Source: Microvirga flocculans ATCC BAA-817
GTDB taxonomy: Bacteria; Pseudomonadota; Alphaproteobacteria; Rhizobiales; Beijerinckiaceae
Length of the DNA stretch: 64,000 nucleotides
Assembly: GCF_000518665.1 (NCBI RefSeq)
Contig: NZ_JAEA01000007.1
Location: 186,001-250,000, forward strand
Direction: 5' to 3'
Shown here: piece after piece, positions 27,859 through 37,283 of the stretch
Position numbering within the stretch: position 1 is the first letter of the stretch
Layout of the letters: every line of letters begins with the position of its first letter
Position numbers and translations under genes: made by a program
The notes under the pieces: model-generated
Told to the model about the DNA's origin: nothing
Database searches by the model: none
The model's input: the letters and a program-made list of their open reading frames with translations, nothing else

Positions 27859-28310
27859 CCGACAGGGGGTGGCGTTGATCGTGGAGAAGATCTCGCCATT
27901 GAGGAGTTCGTCGCGAAGTTTCGAGTTTAAGGTCTCTTGGTCGTCGTTCTTCCATGGGCTACCGGGCTCGGTATAGGCAGTTTTGCCCCTGTCGCATTGA
28001 TCCAGTTCCGAACTGCTTTAGCAATCCTCGCCTGGATTTCTTCGGCGGCCTGCCGAGGAGCGATTACCTGGCCATAAGTATGGGCGTCAGGGACCTGATA
28101 GGCCGACCTGATAAGCTTCAGGCCCGGTCTCGTGACGTCCTTCCTGCTCCCATCTCTCTCGTGCGCCTTAAACAGTGTTCTCCATCGCCCTACCGGGAGG
28201 GCGAGCCATCATCCTTCAGGGTATCTGTTGTTGCTCCGATGCCGGCCTTACCGAAAGCTTCCACTATGAACGCCAGGTCTTACAGGCCGAAAGAAACAAA
28301 CCCATTATAA

Positions 28311-28328
28311 AAACAGACTTGACTGTTT
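28311..28328. promoter_or_regulatory. Candidate TetR operator
   Basis: AAACAG (28311-28316) and CTGTTT (28323-28328) are perfect inverted arms around ACTTGA. The palindrome contains a TTGACT -35-like box and lies 25 bases before the regulator's start, as expected for autorepression. Confidence 0.45.
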
Positions 28329-28352
28329 GTTTTTTAAATATACCCTTGCATT

Positions 28353-29009
28353 ATGACTATGAACCCACCCCCTCGAAAAACAAGACGCAGCCAAGCTGAG
28401 CGGTCTCAAGACTCCCGCCGGAAACTCATCGAAGCGGCAATCGCGGTCCTATCGGAGGCTGGGTTCGCCGGTGCGGCAACTCCGTTGATCGCCGAGCGCG
28501 CTGGCGTCAGCCGGGGGCTCATGACCCATCACTTTCCGACCAAGCGCGATCTTTTGGTGGCTGTGGTCGAGCATCTCAGCGAGCAGATGATTGCCAGCTT
28601 TAAGGATGATTTCGAGCACGATATGCCGTCCGGTATCCGCGCCGAGATCATCGTTGATCGAATATGGGCCCTGTATTCCAGCAATATCTACAGGGCTCTG
28701 ATCCAGATTCATGTGGGAGCCTCGGTCGATCCGGCTCTTGCCGGTGAAATCAATGAAATCGCGGAGCGGACCTCGACTGCTGTGAAAGAGGCGTGGCGCA
28801 GATCCTTGTCGGCTCGCACCGACATTCCGCATGAAGTGATCGACCAGGCTGGGTCTTTCTTGCTGACGCAAATGCGAGGCATGGCGCTTCAGCGCTTCTT
28901 TGGGCGGCCACGAGACTACTCGGCGCAATTGCGGCTGACGCAAACGCTCTTCTCTTCATTGCTTTCGGATGCGAAGCCGATGAAAAAATCGAAAGACAAG
29001 ATTCAATGA
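28353..29009 (+). CDS. TetR family transcriptional regulator
   Basis: 218 aa. The N-terminal HTH (RRKLIEAAIAVLSEAGFAGAATPLIAERAGVSRGLMTHHFPTKRDLL, about residues 22-68) is complete, followed by an all-helical ligand domain. The BetI-like LMTHHFPTK turn is seen in regulators of osmolyte and amine genes, but the effector is unknown. A second Met at codon 3 is an alternative start; neither has a clear RBS. It overlaps the dipeptidase-like gene by 4 bases, so it heads and probably controls the transporter operon. Confidence 0.92.
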   Translation: MTMNPPPRKTRRSQAERSQDSRRKLIEAAIAVLSEAGFAGAATPLIAERAGVSRGLMTHHFPTKRDLLVAVVEHLSEQMIASFKDDFEHDMPSGIRAEIIVDRIWALYSSNIYRALIQIHVGASVDPALAGEINEIAERTSTAVKEAWRRSLSARTDIPHEVIDQAGSFLLTQMRGMALQRFFGRPRDYSAQLRLTQTLFSSLLSDAKPMKKSKDKIQ

Positions 29010-30022
29010 CGCACGTTCATCCCGAACCTGCAGAACCATCGAGCGACATGCTGATTTGGGACATGTCGGTTCCATGGCAGGACCACGGACGGCGCTGGCT
29101 GAAAGATCGGGCCCTTGGTCGATACAGAGAGAATGGCGTCGGCTTCGTTTCCTTGACCGTTGCCAAAGATGAGCAGGGCGTTCAGGAAACGATAAGGCAA
29201 ATCGCTCGCGAACGCGCGATGATCCAGGCCAATGAAGACAAATACGTTTTGATCTCGAACGTATCGGACATCATCGACGCCCGAAAGTCCGGAAAGCTGG
29301 CGATCGCGTTCAATTTTCAGGGGACCAATCCATTCGCGCGCGATCTGGCCATGGTGGAAACCTACCACAGGCTGGGCGTCCGCCATGCCCTGCTGGCCTA
29401 CAATCTCCGCAATGCGGTCGGTAGCGGCTGTCATGAACGGTCTGACGATGGGCTCAGCAGTTTCGGGATAGCTCTCATCCGTGAAATGAACCGGGTCGGT
29501 ATGCTGGTCGATCTTGCGCATACAGGATCTCGGACGTCCCTCGATGCAATTGAACATTCCAGCGCTCCGGTCATCATCAGTCATGCAGCGGCCCGTTCTG
29601 TTCATGATCATCCGCGCAATATCGATGACGAGCGGATCCGTGCATGCGCAGGATCGGGCGGAGTGATGGGAGTGACGGGAACCGGGCTATTTCTGGGATC
29701 CAACGAGCAGCTCCTCGACAAGTTCATACAACATATCGATCATATCGTTCAGCTGGTTGGGCCGGGCCATGTAGGTCTCGGCCTCGATTTCAACTATGAC
29801 ATGGATGCGGCAATCGCCGGTGCGCGATCCGATCCCGCCAAGTATCCCGTCGCAGGCGGCTATGCCAATGACGGCCTCAAGATCATCGAGCCGGAACATG
29901 TGCCTCACATAACTGAAGCGCTGCAGAAACGCGGATATTCCGATGACGATGTTCGTGCCATTGCGGGACTAAACTGGCTGCGCGTGGCCTCACAAGTTTG
30001 GAATACCCAAGCCTCGAAATAA
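29006..30022 (+). CDS. Atypical M19 (renal dipeptidase-like) amidohydrolase
   Basis: 338 aa. It has the M19 fold with AYNLRNAVGSGCHERSDDGLSSFG, DLAHTGSRTS (His172), ISHAAARSVHDHPRN (His193) and GLDFNYD (Asp261). Two metal-ligand elements of true dipeptidases are missing. The N-terminal His-x-Asp (DGHND) is replaced by WDMSVP near residue 19, and the bridging Glu of the IEG motif is Gln105 (FNFQG). It may bind one metal or act on something other than dipeptides. It is translationally coupled to tetR and followed by a tripartite tricarboxylate transporter, which should bring in its substrate. Confidence 0.85.
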   Translation: MTHVHPEPAEPSSDMLIWDMSVPWQDHGRRWLKDRALGRYRENGVGFVSLTVAKDEQGVQETIRQIARERAMIQANEDKYVLISNVSDIIDARKSGKLAIAFNFQGTNPFARDLAMVETYHRLGVRHALLAYNLRNAVGSGCHERSDDGLSSFGIALIREMNRVGMLVDLAHTGSRTSLDAIEHSSAPVIISHAAARSVHDHPRNIDDERIRACAGSGGVMGVTGTGLFLGSNEQLLDKFIQHIDHIVQLVGPGHVGLGLDFNYDMDAAIAGARSDPAKYPVAGGYANDGLKIIEPEHVPHITEALQKRGYSDDDVRAIAGLNWLRVASQVWNTQASK

Positions 30023-30040
30023 TGGCAGGAGTCATAGATC

Positions 30041-31012
30041 ATGCTTAAACTATCGCGTCGTGAGCTTCTTGCTGGTGCCATTGCGACCGGCGCTCTGGCC
30101 ATCAACAATCGCGCTCTTGCCGGTGCCGAATGGCCCCAGGCGATGATGATCAAGTGGCTGATAGGATTGCCTCCAGGAGGAGGAGCCGACGCCATTACCC
30201 GAGCGATAGCAGATCGGCTGTCGAAAAGCATCGGTCAGTCCGTCGTGATAGAGAACAGGGCCGGCGCCAATCAGACCTTGGCGACCCACGCGGTCGCGCA
30301 AGCTGAACCGGATGGGTACTCGCTTGTTACATTCGCAGGTCCGACGCTTTATTCCCGTCCTGTGTCCGAAATCGACAAAGGTCTCGAGGCCGTGAGTCTG
30401 ATCGGGCGTGGTCCTATGATCCTTGCAGGAACCACAAAGCGTCCGACCCCTGATTTGAAGAGCCTCATTCAGGCAGCGAAAGACGATCCGAGCGCCTGGA
30501 GTTTCGCATCGCCGGGGCACGCGACCGCCCCGCATATCGTCGGCGAGCTTTTCAACAAGCGGGCCGGAACCAAGATCAATCACGTCGCCTATCGTGGCGG
30601 CGGACAGTCGATCAACGATGCAATCGCCGGTCACGTCCCGCTCATCATCATCGGTCCTGGCCCGTCGAAGCCCCATATCGATGCCGGACTTCTTCGCCCC
30701 TACGCTGTGACAACCAAGACGCGCTATTCCTTGTTGCCTGATGTGCCGACATTCGATGAGCTCGGGTTCCCTGACTTCGATCTTGCGCAATGGAACGGTG
30801 TTAAGATCCGTTCAGGAACGGATCGGAAGATCGTTGATCGCCTGAGCCTTGAGATCAACCGGATCGTACAGACTCCCGAGATGAAGGACTTCATCCTGAA
30901 TCAAGGTCTTCATCCGGTCGGATCGACGCCGGAAGAGTTCGCGGCATTCTATCGGGCCGACAAGTCGAAATGGAGCGAAATCGTGCGTGAGCTTGGCATT
31001 ACATTGTCGTAA
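30041..31012 (+). CDS. Tripartite tricarboxylate transporter substrate-binding protein (TctC/Bug family)
   Basis: 323 aa periplasmic binding protein. The signal contains a twin-arginine-like LSRRELLAG and ends near RALAG. The mature protein has the Bug-family features: IKWLIGLPPGGGADAITRAIA, VIENRAGANQTLATHAVAQAEPDGYS, and a C-lobe with LLPDVPTFDELGFPDFD. It captures an organic acid or amino-acid-like ligand for TctAB. It is 18 bases after the M19 gene. A hairpin follows at 31042 and may favour its higher expression. Confidence 0.93.
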   Translation: MLKLSRRELLAGAIATGALAINNRALAGAEWPQAMMIKWLIGLPPGGGADAITRAIADRLSKSIGQSVVIENRAGANQTLATHAVAQAEPDGYSLVTFAGPTLYSRPVSEIDKGLEAVSLIGRGPMILAGTTKRPTPDLKSLIQAAKDDPSAWSFASPGHATAPHIVGELFNKRAGTKINHVAYRGGGQSINDAIAGHVPLIIIGPGPSKPHIDAGLLRPYAVTTKTRYSLLPDVPTFDELGFPDFDLAQWNGVKIRSGTDRKIVDRLSLEINRIVQTPEMKDFILNQGLHPVGSTPEEFAAFYRADKSKWSEIVRELGITLS

Positions 31013-31041
31013 CCGTTCCAAGCAGATTCCACTAATTCAAT

Positions 31042-31072
31042 CGTAAGACGCGCCTTGTTCACGCGTCTTACG
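31042..31072 (+). other. Intercistronic hairpin between tctC- and tctB-type genes
   Basis: A perfect 11-bp stem CGTAAGACGCG/CGCGTCTTACG with a 9-base loop and no T-run. It is likely an mRNA-stabilising or attenuating structure rather than a full terminator, because tctB and tctA follow. Confidence 0.5.
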
Positions 31073-31136
31073 CATCCCGGTCATGCGCTCGAGTGCAGCC
31101 ATCCTGCCAATCGCACCGACAAGCTGATGGATTAAC

Positions 31137-31778
31137 ATGAGCACGCAGGCAGCTTCTTCATGTCAACAGAATGGGCGCAGGCTTCAGAAGGATCTCGCGG
31201 GAGGTCTGCTTCTGGTCTTTCTCGCGTGCCTCGCTCTATGGGTCAATCGTGATTTGCCGCAGGGCAGCCTCGATGCCATCGGCCCTGCGATGTTGCCGAA
31301 TTCGCTGGCGATCGCAGTAGGACTCTGCGGCTTTCTCCTGTTGATGTCGGGGTCGATCAGGGAAGGCGAGCGCGTTGAAGGACTGAATGTGCGGGCCGCA
31401 ATCTTCGTGATCCTTGCCATCGTCGCGTTTGCTGGAACGGTGAGACCCATGACGATAGGCCCGTTGACGACACCGGGCCTGGGCATCGCCGTCGCGGGAA
31501 TTCTTACGATCATGATCGGAGGTTTCGCCTCGCCCGATGCGCGCCTGAAGGAGCTGATCGTTCTGGCCCTTGGCCTCACACCGGCCTGCATGCTGCTCTT
31601 TGGCGATCTGCTCAACCTGCCGATTCCGACATATCCTCAATACCTGAATAGTATCGTTCCCCCCGGATGGTCGCAGAAGGGGATCCTGCGGGGGATCGTG
31701 GCGCTCATGTTCGTCTCGTCTGCAGCGATATGGGCCTTGGGGCGTAATCGGCCACGTTCTCATCCCGAGACAGAATAA
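31137..31778 (+). CDS. Tripartite tricarboxylate transporter small permease (TctB)
   Basis: 213 aa with about five membrane helices, including LAGGLLLVFLACLALWV near residue 22 and a C-terminal LRGIVALMFVSSAAIWALG. It has DAIGPAMLPNSLAIAVGLCG, the usual TctB element (GPGxFP-like). Slightly longer than the common 150-190 residues. It works with the large permease 11 bases downstream. Confidence 0.88.
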   Translation: MSTQAASSCQQNGRRLQKDLAGGLLLVFLACLALWVNRDLPQGSLDAIGPAMLPNSLAIAVGLCGFLLLMSGSIREGERVEGLNVRAAIFVILAIVAFAGTVRPMTIGPLTTPGLGIAVAGILTIMIGGFASPDARLKELIVLALGLTPACMLLFGDLLNLPIPTYPQYLNSIVPPGWSQKGILRGIVALMFVSSAAIWALGRNRPRSHPETE

Positions 31779-31789
31779 GAGGCGACCTG

Positions 31790-33292
31790 ATGGCGGACCT
31801 GTTTTCCGGATTGACGTTGGGATTTAGCGTCGCGTTGACGCTCCAGAACATCGGTCTTGCGTTTCTTGGATGCCTCGTCGGCACCTTGATAGGGGTTTTG
31901 CCGGGAGTAGGGCCGGTCGCGACGATTGCGATGCTGCTGCCGCTTACCTTCAGCCTGGATCCTGCGAGCGCCTTGATCATGCTCGCAGGTATCTATTATG
32001 GCGCTCAGTATGGAGGCTCGACGACCGCCATATTGGTCAATATGCCCGGTGAAGCGTCATCTCTGGTGACCGCCCTTGACGGCCATCAGATGGCTAGGCA
32101 GGGCCGAGCAGGGGTCGCGCTCGGCATTGCTGCCATCGGTTCGTTCTTCGCGGGCACGGTCGCTACTTTCTTCATTGCCATCCTGGGAACTCCTCTTACG
32201 AAGCTCGCCCTTCTCTTCGGCCCCGCCGAATACTTCTCTCTCATGGTTGTCGGCCTGGTCTTCGCTGTGGTTCTCGCACGCGGTTCGGTGCTGAAGGCTG
32301 TCGCAATGATTGTGGTTGGCATCCTGCTCTCCACCGTTGGTCTCGATCTCGAAACGGGGCAGGAGCGCATGACCTTCGGATCGCAGCTTCTGCTGGATGG
32401 AATCGAGTTCACGGTGATTGGCGTCGGCATCTTTGGCATTGCCGAAATTCTCCGCAACCTCGAAGCGGTCGAGACGCGAGATACCGTTCGTCAGGCGATC
32501 GGACGTCTCATTCCGAGCCGGAGCGAGTTCAAGCAGGCCTATCCGTCCGTCATTCGCGGGACGTTTCTGGGGTCCGTCCTCGGGATCCTGCCCGGGAATG
32601 GGGCCGTTCTTGCCCCCTTCGCCTCCTATACGCTCGAAAAGAAACTTGCCAAGAACTCAAGCCGTTTCGGACATGGGGCCATCGAAGGCGTGGCTGGCCC
32701 TGAATCGGCAAACAATGCCGGCGCGCAGACATCCTTCATTCCTCTTCTGACACTCGGCATTCCGCCGAATGCGGTCATGGCGCTCATGGTAGGAGCCATG
32801 ACCATCCACGGCATTGTTCCGGGTCCTCAGGTGATGACCCGGAACCCGGATCTGTTCTGGGGGATGATCGCTTCCATGTGGGTCGGGAACCTGATGCTGC
32901 TCGTCATCAATCTGCCGTTGATTGGCGCGTGGGTGCGGCTTCTCAAGGTTCCTTACCGCATTATGTTTCCGGCAATCCTGATGTTCTCCTGCATCGGGAT
33001 CTATTCGATCAATTCCCTTTCAACCGATGTCCTGTTCATCGGGTTCTTCGGCATCATCGGCTACATGCTGCTGAAGCTCGACTTCGAGCCGGCTCCCATG
33101 CTGCTTGGCTTCGTCCTTGGGCGATTGATGGAAGAGAATCTGCGTCGCGCGCTCGTCATCTCCCGCGGTTCGCTTGAGACCTTCATGGAGCGTCCCGTCA
33201 GCGCCGCCTTGCTGGTGGCGGCCTTGATCCTCTTGGTGCTCGCCGTCCTGCCATCGATCCGAAAGGGCCGGGACAAGGTGTTCACTGAGTAG
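31790..33292 (+). CDS. Tripartite tricarboxylate transporter large permease (TctA)
   Basis: 500 aa with about eleven to twelve membrane helices. Diagnostic segments are GTLIGVLPGVGPVATIAMLLPLTF near residue 30, YYGAQYGGSTTAILVNMPGE near 65, and GIPPNAVMALMVGAMTIHGIVPGP near 325. Last gene of tetR-M19-tctC-tctB-tctA; a terminator follows at 33344. Import is expected to be driven by an ion gradient. Confidence 0.95.
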   Translation: MADLFSGLTLGFSVALTLQNIGLAFLGCLVGTLIGVLPGVGPVATIAMLLPLTFSLDPASALIMLAGIYYGAQYGGSTTAILVNMPGEASSLVTALDGHQMARQGRAGVALGIAAIGSFFAGTVATFFIAILGTPLTKLALLFGPAEYFSLMVVGLVFAVVLARGSVLKAVAMIVVGILLSTVGLDLETGQERMTFGSQLLLDGIEFTVIGVGIFGIAEILRNLEAVETRDTVRQAIGRLIPSRSEFKQAYPSVIRGTFLGSVLGILPGNGAVLAPFASYTLEKKLAKNSSRFGHGAIEGVAGPESANNAGAQTSFIPLLTLGIPPNAVMALMVGAMTIHGIVPGPQVMTRNPDLFWGMIASMWVGNLMLLVINLPLIGAWVRLLKVPYRIMFPAILMFSCIGIYSINSLSTDVLFIGFFGIIGYMLLKLDFEPAPMLLGFVLGRLMEENLRRALVISRGSLETFMERPVSAALLVAALILLVLAVLPSIRKGRDKVFTE

Positions 33293-33343
33293 CTTCTTAC
33301 GGCCGACAAGGGGCGAGGCTGTCGAAGCAGCGCAATAAGCGAG

Positions 33344-33375
33344 AAAGGGTGTCGCGTAAGCGGCACCCTTTTTAT
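33344..33375 (+). terminator. Terminator of the tripartite transporter operon
   Basis: A 12-bp stem AAAGGGTGTCGC/GCGGCACCCTTT (one G-U pair) with a GTAA loop and a T-run. It also lies at the convergent end of pxpC. Confidence 0.85.
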
Positions 33376-33376
33376 G

Positions 33377-34396
33377 TCAATCGTGCGCTGCGGGGGACAG
33401 CGCATCGACCGTGCCGCCGATGAGATTGCGGCTCAGCAGGTGCTCGGTCGTCAGGGCAAAGCGCAGGGGCACGAGATGCTCAGGCAGGGCAGCGATCCAG
33501 TCTCTCAAGCGACGCGCCGCGGCTACGGCTTCCTCGCGCTCTACGGCCTTGAAACGCAAGGCGGAGCCGGGGCGCATCTGGGCTAGGCGCGGGAGATCGG
33601 CGCTGATGACGGTCGCGATCTTCGGGTAGCCGCCCGCGGTCTGCCGGTCGCGCATGAGCACGATGGGCTGGCCGCTGCCCGGCACCTGGATGTGCCCGTC
33701 GACGATTCCGTCCGAGACGATGTTGAAGCCCTTGGCATGGCCGAGGCTCGGGCCGGTGAGCTGGAAGCCCATGCGGTCTGCCTGGGGGCTGATGGTGAAT
33801 TCGCTCTCCAGGAACAGGCGGATGGCGTCGGGCGTGAAGTAGTCGTCCTGCGGCCCCAGCATGACCCGGATAGGCTCGTTCTCCTCAGGGATGGCGAGGG
33901 TGAGCTGCATCGGCTCGCCCCCTTGTGCCTCGGGCCGGCAGGGGAGGCGGCTTCCGGCCTGGAGGGCGGCACCTTTCAGGCCGCCGAGACGGGAGCGCAG
34001 ATGAAACGAGAGGCTGCCCAGCTGAGGCTCCACGGCGAAGCCCCCGGCCACGGCCAGATAGGCGAAGGTTCCGGTGCGCAGATGCCCTACCTCCAGGGTC
34101 TGGCCTTCCTGCAGGATCAGTGAGGTCAGGGGCGGAACGGGCGTTCCGTCGAGGCTGGCCGAAGCGCCGGTGAGGGCGACAAGAAGGTTGCCTCCTTCGC
34201 AGATGAAGGCTCCGCCGAGATTTATGAACTCGATGGCCGCCATCTCAGGCGGGTTGCCGGCAAGGGCGTTCGCCATCGCCAGGGCGCGCAGGTCCATGGC
34301 GCCGGAGGGCGAGACGCCGAAGCGCTGATAGCCGAGGCGGCCGCGATCCTGCAGGGAGGTCATCGGCCCGCATGCTCTGACGATCAGGTCCGTCAC
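33377..34396 (-). CDS. pxpC: 5-oxoprolinase subunit PxpC (biotin-dependent carboxyltransferase family)
   Basis: 339 aa. Subunit of ATP-dependent 5-oxoprolinase, which opens 5-oxoproline (pyroglutamate) to glutamate. Hallmarks: PMTSLQDRGRLGYQRFGVSPSGAMD at the N-terminus, GPQDDYF, and PGSGQPIVLMRDRQTAGGYPKIATV in the C-terminal half. It overlaps pxpB by 4 bases. No pxpA (LamB/YcsF family) is adjacent, although all three subunits are normally needed. Confidence 0.92.
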   Translation of the reverse strand: MTDLIVRACGPMTSLQDRGRLGYQRFGVSPSGAMDLRALAMANALAGNPPEMAAIEFINLGGAFICEGGNLLVALTGASASLDGTPVPPLTSLILQEGQTLEVGHLRTGTFAYLAVAGGFAVEPQLGSLSFHLRSRLGGLKGAALQAGSRLPCRPEAQGGEPMQLTLAIPEENEPIRVMLGPQDDYFTPDAIRLFLESEFTISPQADRMGFQLTGPSLGHAKGFNIVSDGIVDGHIQVPGSGQPIVLMRDRQTAGGYPKIATVISADLPRLAQMRPGSALRFKAVEREEAVAAARRLRDWIAALPEHLVPLRFALTTEHLLSRNLIGGTVDALSPAAHD

Positions 34397-35115
34397 GGGC
34401 GCACCTCCTCGGCCACCGGCTCCCCGGCGAGCGCCGCCCTCTCCAGGGCGTCCCAGAGCGAAGCGTCGACGGGCTCGAAGACGATCTCGTCCCCGGCCGC
34501 GAACAGGAAGGCCGGGTTGCGCTCCGGCGCATAGGTGAGCACGGGCGTGCGGCCGAGCAGGTGCCAGCCGCTCGGCATGTCCATGGGCGCGATGCCGGCC
34601 TGGACCCCGCCGATCATGATCGAGCCCGCCGGGATCCGAGCCCGTGGATGCACCCGCCGGGACGTCGCGATCCGCTCGTCGAGCCCGCCGAGATAGGCGA
34701 AGCCCGGCAGGAAGCCAATCATGTAGATCCGGTAGACGGCGGATGCGTGGATCTCGATCACCTGGGCCGGCGTCAGGCCGTGCAGGGCGGCGACCTCCTC
34801 CAGGTCGATCCCGTACGCGCCGCCATAGACGACGGGCACGCGCCAGCGTTTGCCCTTGGCGGCGCGGGGCGCCAGATCCTTCGTTTCCTCGTGGAGCGCC
34901 TCGATCAGGGCGTCGTAATCGGTGGCGAGGGGATCGAACTGGACGGTCAGGGAGCGATAGGTCGGCACGGTCTCGATCAGACCCGCCGGCGCGCGGGCCC
35001 GCAGGGCGTCGTCGAGCGCCAGGACCATGCCGTTGATCTCGGGGTCGATCGCGTCCCCGAACTCGATCGTCAGGGCGCTGTCGCCGCAGGGAAGAATTCT
35101 CGGTATCTGCACCAT
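34393..35115 (-). CDS. pxpB: 5-oxoprolinase subunit PxpB (allophanate hydrolase subunit 1 family)
   Basis: 240 aa. Partner of PxpC. Family motifs: PCGDSALTIEFGD at the N-terminus, TVPTYRSLTVQFDP, VVYGGAYGIDLEEVAALHGL, and the diagnostic YMIGFLPGFAYLGGLDERIA with GSIMIGGVQAGIAPMDMPSGWHLLGRTP. Cytosolic. Upstream is a 218-base gap to the divergent 3-hydroxybutyrate dehydrogenase gene. 5-Oxoproline arises from N-terminal glutamine peptides, which fits the peptide-use theme around it. Confidence 0.93.
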   Translation of the reverse strand: MVQIPRILPCGDSALTIEFGDAIDPEINGMVLALDDALRARAPAGLIETVPTYRSLTVQFDPLATDYDALIEALHEETKDLAPRAAKGKRWRVPVVYGGAYGIDLEEVAALHGLTPAQVIEIHASAVYRIYMIGFLPGFAYLGGLDERIATSRRVHPRARIPAGSIMIGGVQAGIAPMDMPSGWHLLGRTPVLTYAPERNPAFLFAAGDEIVFEPVDASLWDALERAALAGEPVAEEVRP

Positions 35116-35333
35116 GCCCTATCCGGTTTGACGAAACGGCATCTGCCCCTTCTCACATCGGGGCTCGGGAGACAACGCCGGGCCGGGGCGCAATACACAT
35201 GCTCTGCGGGCATGGGCGTACTGCGCGAGCCCCCTGTCCCCCATGCGCCTTTTTGCTAGGCTCATCGCCGCCTTGTTCTTCGTGTATGCCATCCTCACCT
35301 GACGCCTGGACCCCAGGCCATGCGGAGAAGACC

Positions 35334-36119
35334 ATGACTTTGACATCCAAGACAGCCGTCGTCACCGGTTCGACCAGCGGCATTGGCCTTGCCATCGCCC
35401 GGGCGCTGGCCAAGGAGGGCGCCAACGTCGTCCTGAACGGCCTCGGCGACGCTGCCGAGATCGAGAGGACCCGTGCGGCAATCGAGAGCGAGTTCGGCGT
35501 GAAGGCTCTCTATTCGCCGGCCAACATGCTCAAGGCCGACGAGATCGAGGAGATGGTCCGGCTCGGGGAGCGGACCTTCGGCGGCGTCGACATCCTGGTC
35601 AACAATGCAGGCATCCAGTTCGTCTCGCCGGTGGAGGACTTCCCCGTCGAGAAGTGGAATCAGATCATCGCCATCAACCTGTCCTCCGCCTTTCACGCCA
35701 TCCGCGCCGCGGTGCCGGGCATGAAGGCGCGCAAGTGGGGCCGGATCATCAATACGGCCTCGGCTCACTCCCTGGTGGCATCCCCCTTCAAGTCGGCTTA
35801 CGTGGCCGCCAAGCACGGCGTTGCGGGCCTGACCAAGACCGTGGCGCTGGAAGTCGCGACCCACGGCGTCACGGTCAACTGCATCAGCCCCGGTTATGTC
35901 TGGACCCCTCTCGTCGAGAACCAGATTCCCGACACCATGAAGGCACGCGGCCTCACGCGGGAGCAGGTCATCAACGACGTGCTGCTCGAGGCGCAGCCCA
36001 CGAAGCAGTTCGTGACCGTCGATCAGGTGGCGGCGCTCGCCGTCTTCCTCTGCTCGGATGCGGCAAGCCAGATCACCGGCACCAACATGTCCATGGATGG
36101 CGGCTGGACCGCGAAGTAA
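35334..36119 (+). CDS. bdhA: 3-hydroxybutyrate dehydrogenase (SDR family)
   Basis: 261 aa. Oxidises (R)-3-hydroxybutyrate to acetoacetate with NAD, in polyhydroxybutyrate and ketone-body turnover. The cofactor loop is TGSTSGIGLAIA (11-22). NNAGIQFVSPVEDFP is typical of this subfamily, and the catalytic Ser-Tyr-Lys lie in TASAHSLVASPFKSAYVAAKHG. The extended VWTPLVENQIPDTMKARG substrate loop and C-terminal NMSMDGGWTAK also match. ATG at 35334; longer frames upstream lack support. A palindromic repeat follows the stop codon. Confidence 0.93.
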   Translation: MTLTSKTAVVTGSTSGIGLAIARALAKEGANVVLNGLGDAAEIERTRAAIESEFGVKALYSPANMLKADEIEEMVRLGERTFGGVDILVNNAGIQFVSPVEDFPVEKWNQIIAINLSSAFHAIRAAVPGMKARKWGRIINTASAHSLVASPFKSAYVAAKHGVAGLTKTVALEVATHGVTVNCISPGYVWTPLVENQIPDTMKARGLTREQVINDVLLEAQPTKQFVTVDQVAALAVFLCSDAASQITGTNMSMDGGWTAK

Positions 36120-36129
36120 GGCCTCCCGT

Positions 36130-36166
36130 CGTCATCCCGGATGCCGCAAGGCAATCCGGGATGACG
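36130..36166. repeat. REP-like palindrome
   Basis: The 13-bp arms CGTCATCCCGGAT/ATCCGGGATGACG surround an 11-base centre with a further GCC/GGC pairing. It sits between convergent genes and could end both transcripts. The sequence is of the type dispersed through rhizobial genomes. Confidence 0.6.
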
Positions 36167-36167
36167 G

Positions 36168-37166
<999 letters not shown>

Positions 37167-37283
37167 TCAGCCCAAAGAAACAAGTCTTGAGCCGGCTTCA
37201 AAACCTCTAGCGCGTCGTCTAACTGTCATATAGTTTTGCGACCGGGGAACAGGGCAAAGCCCGGACCACACTGGAGGACTACA

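Larger units (their letters stand above)
27794..28352. other. Intergenic region upstream of tetR-type gene
   Basis: 559 bases holding the DUF2177 sigma-E promoter at one end and the A+T-rich tetR operator region at the other. Between them, a direct repeat of GACCTGATA occurs at 28092-28100 and 28105-28113. I see no gene; a 118-codon frame here has no RBS and no family resemblance. Confidence 0.55.

Noticed and set aside
27954-28310. A 118-codon plus-strand frame before tetR
   Set aside because: No RBS, unnatural amino-acid composition, and it ends in the tetR promoter region.
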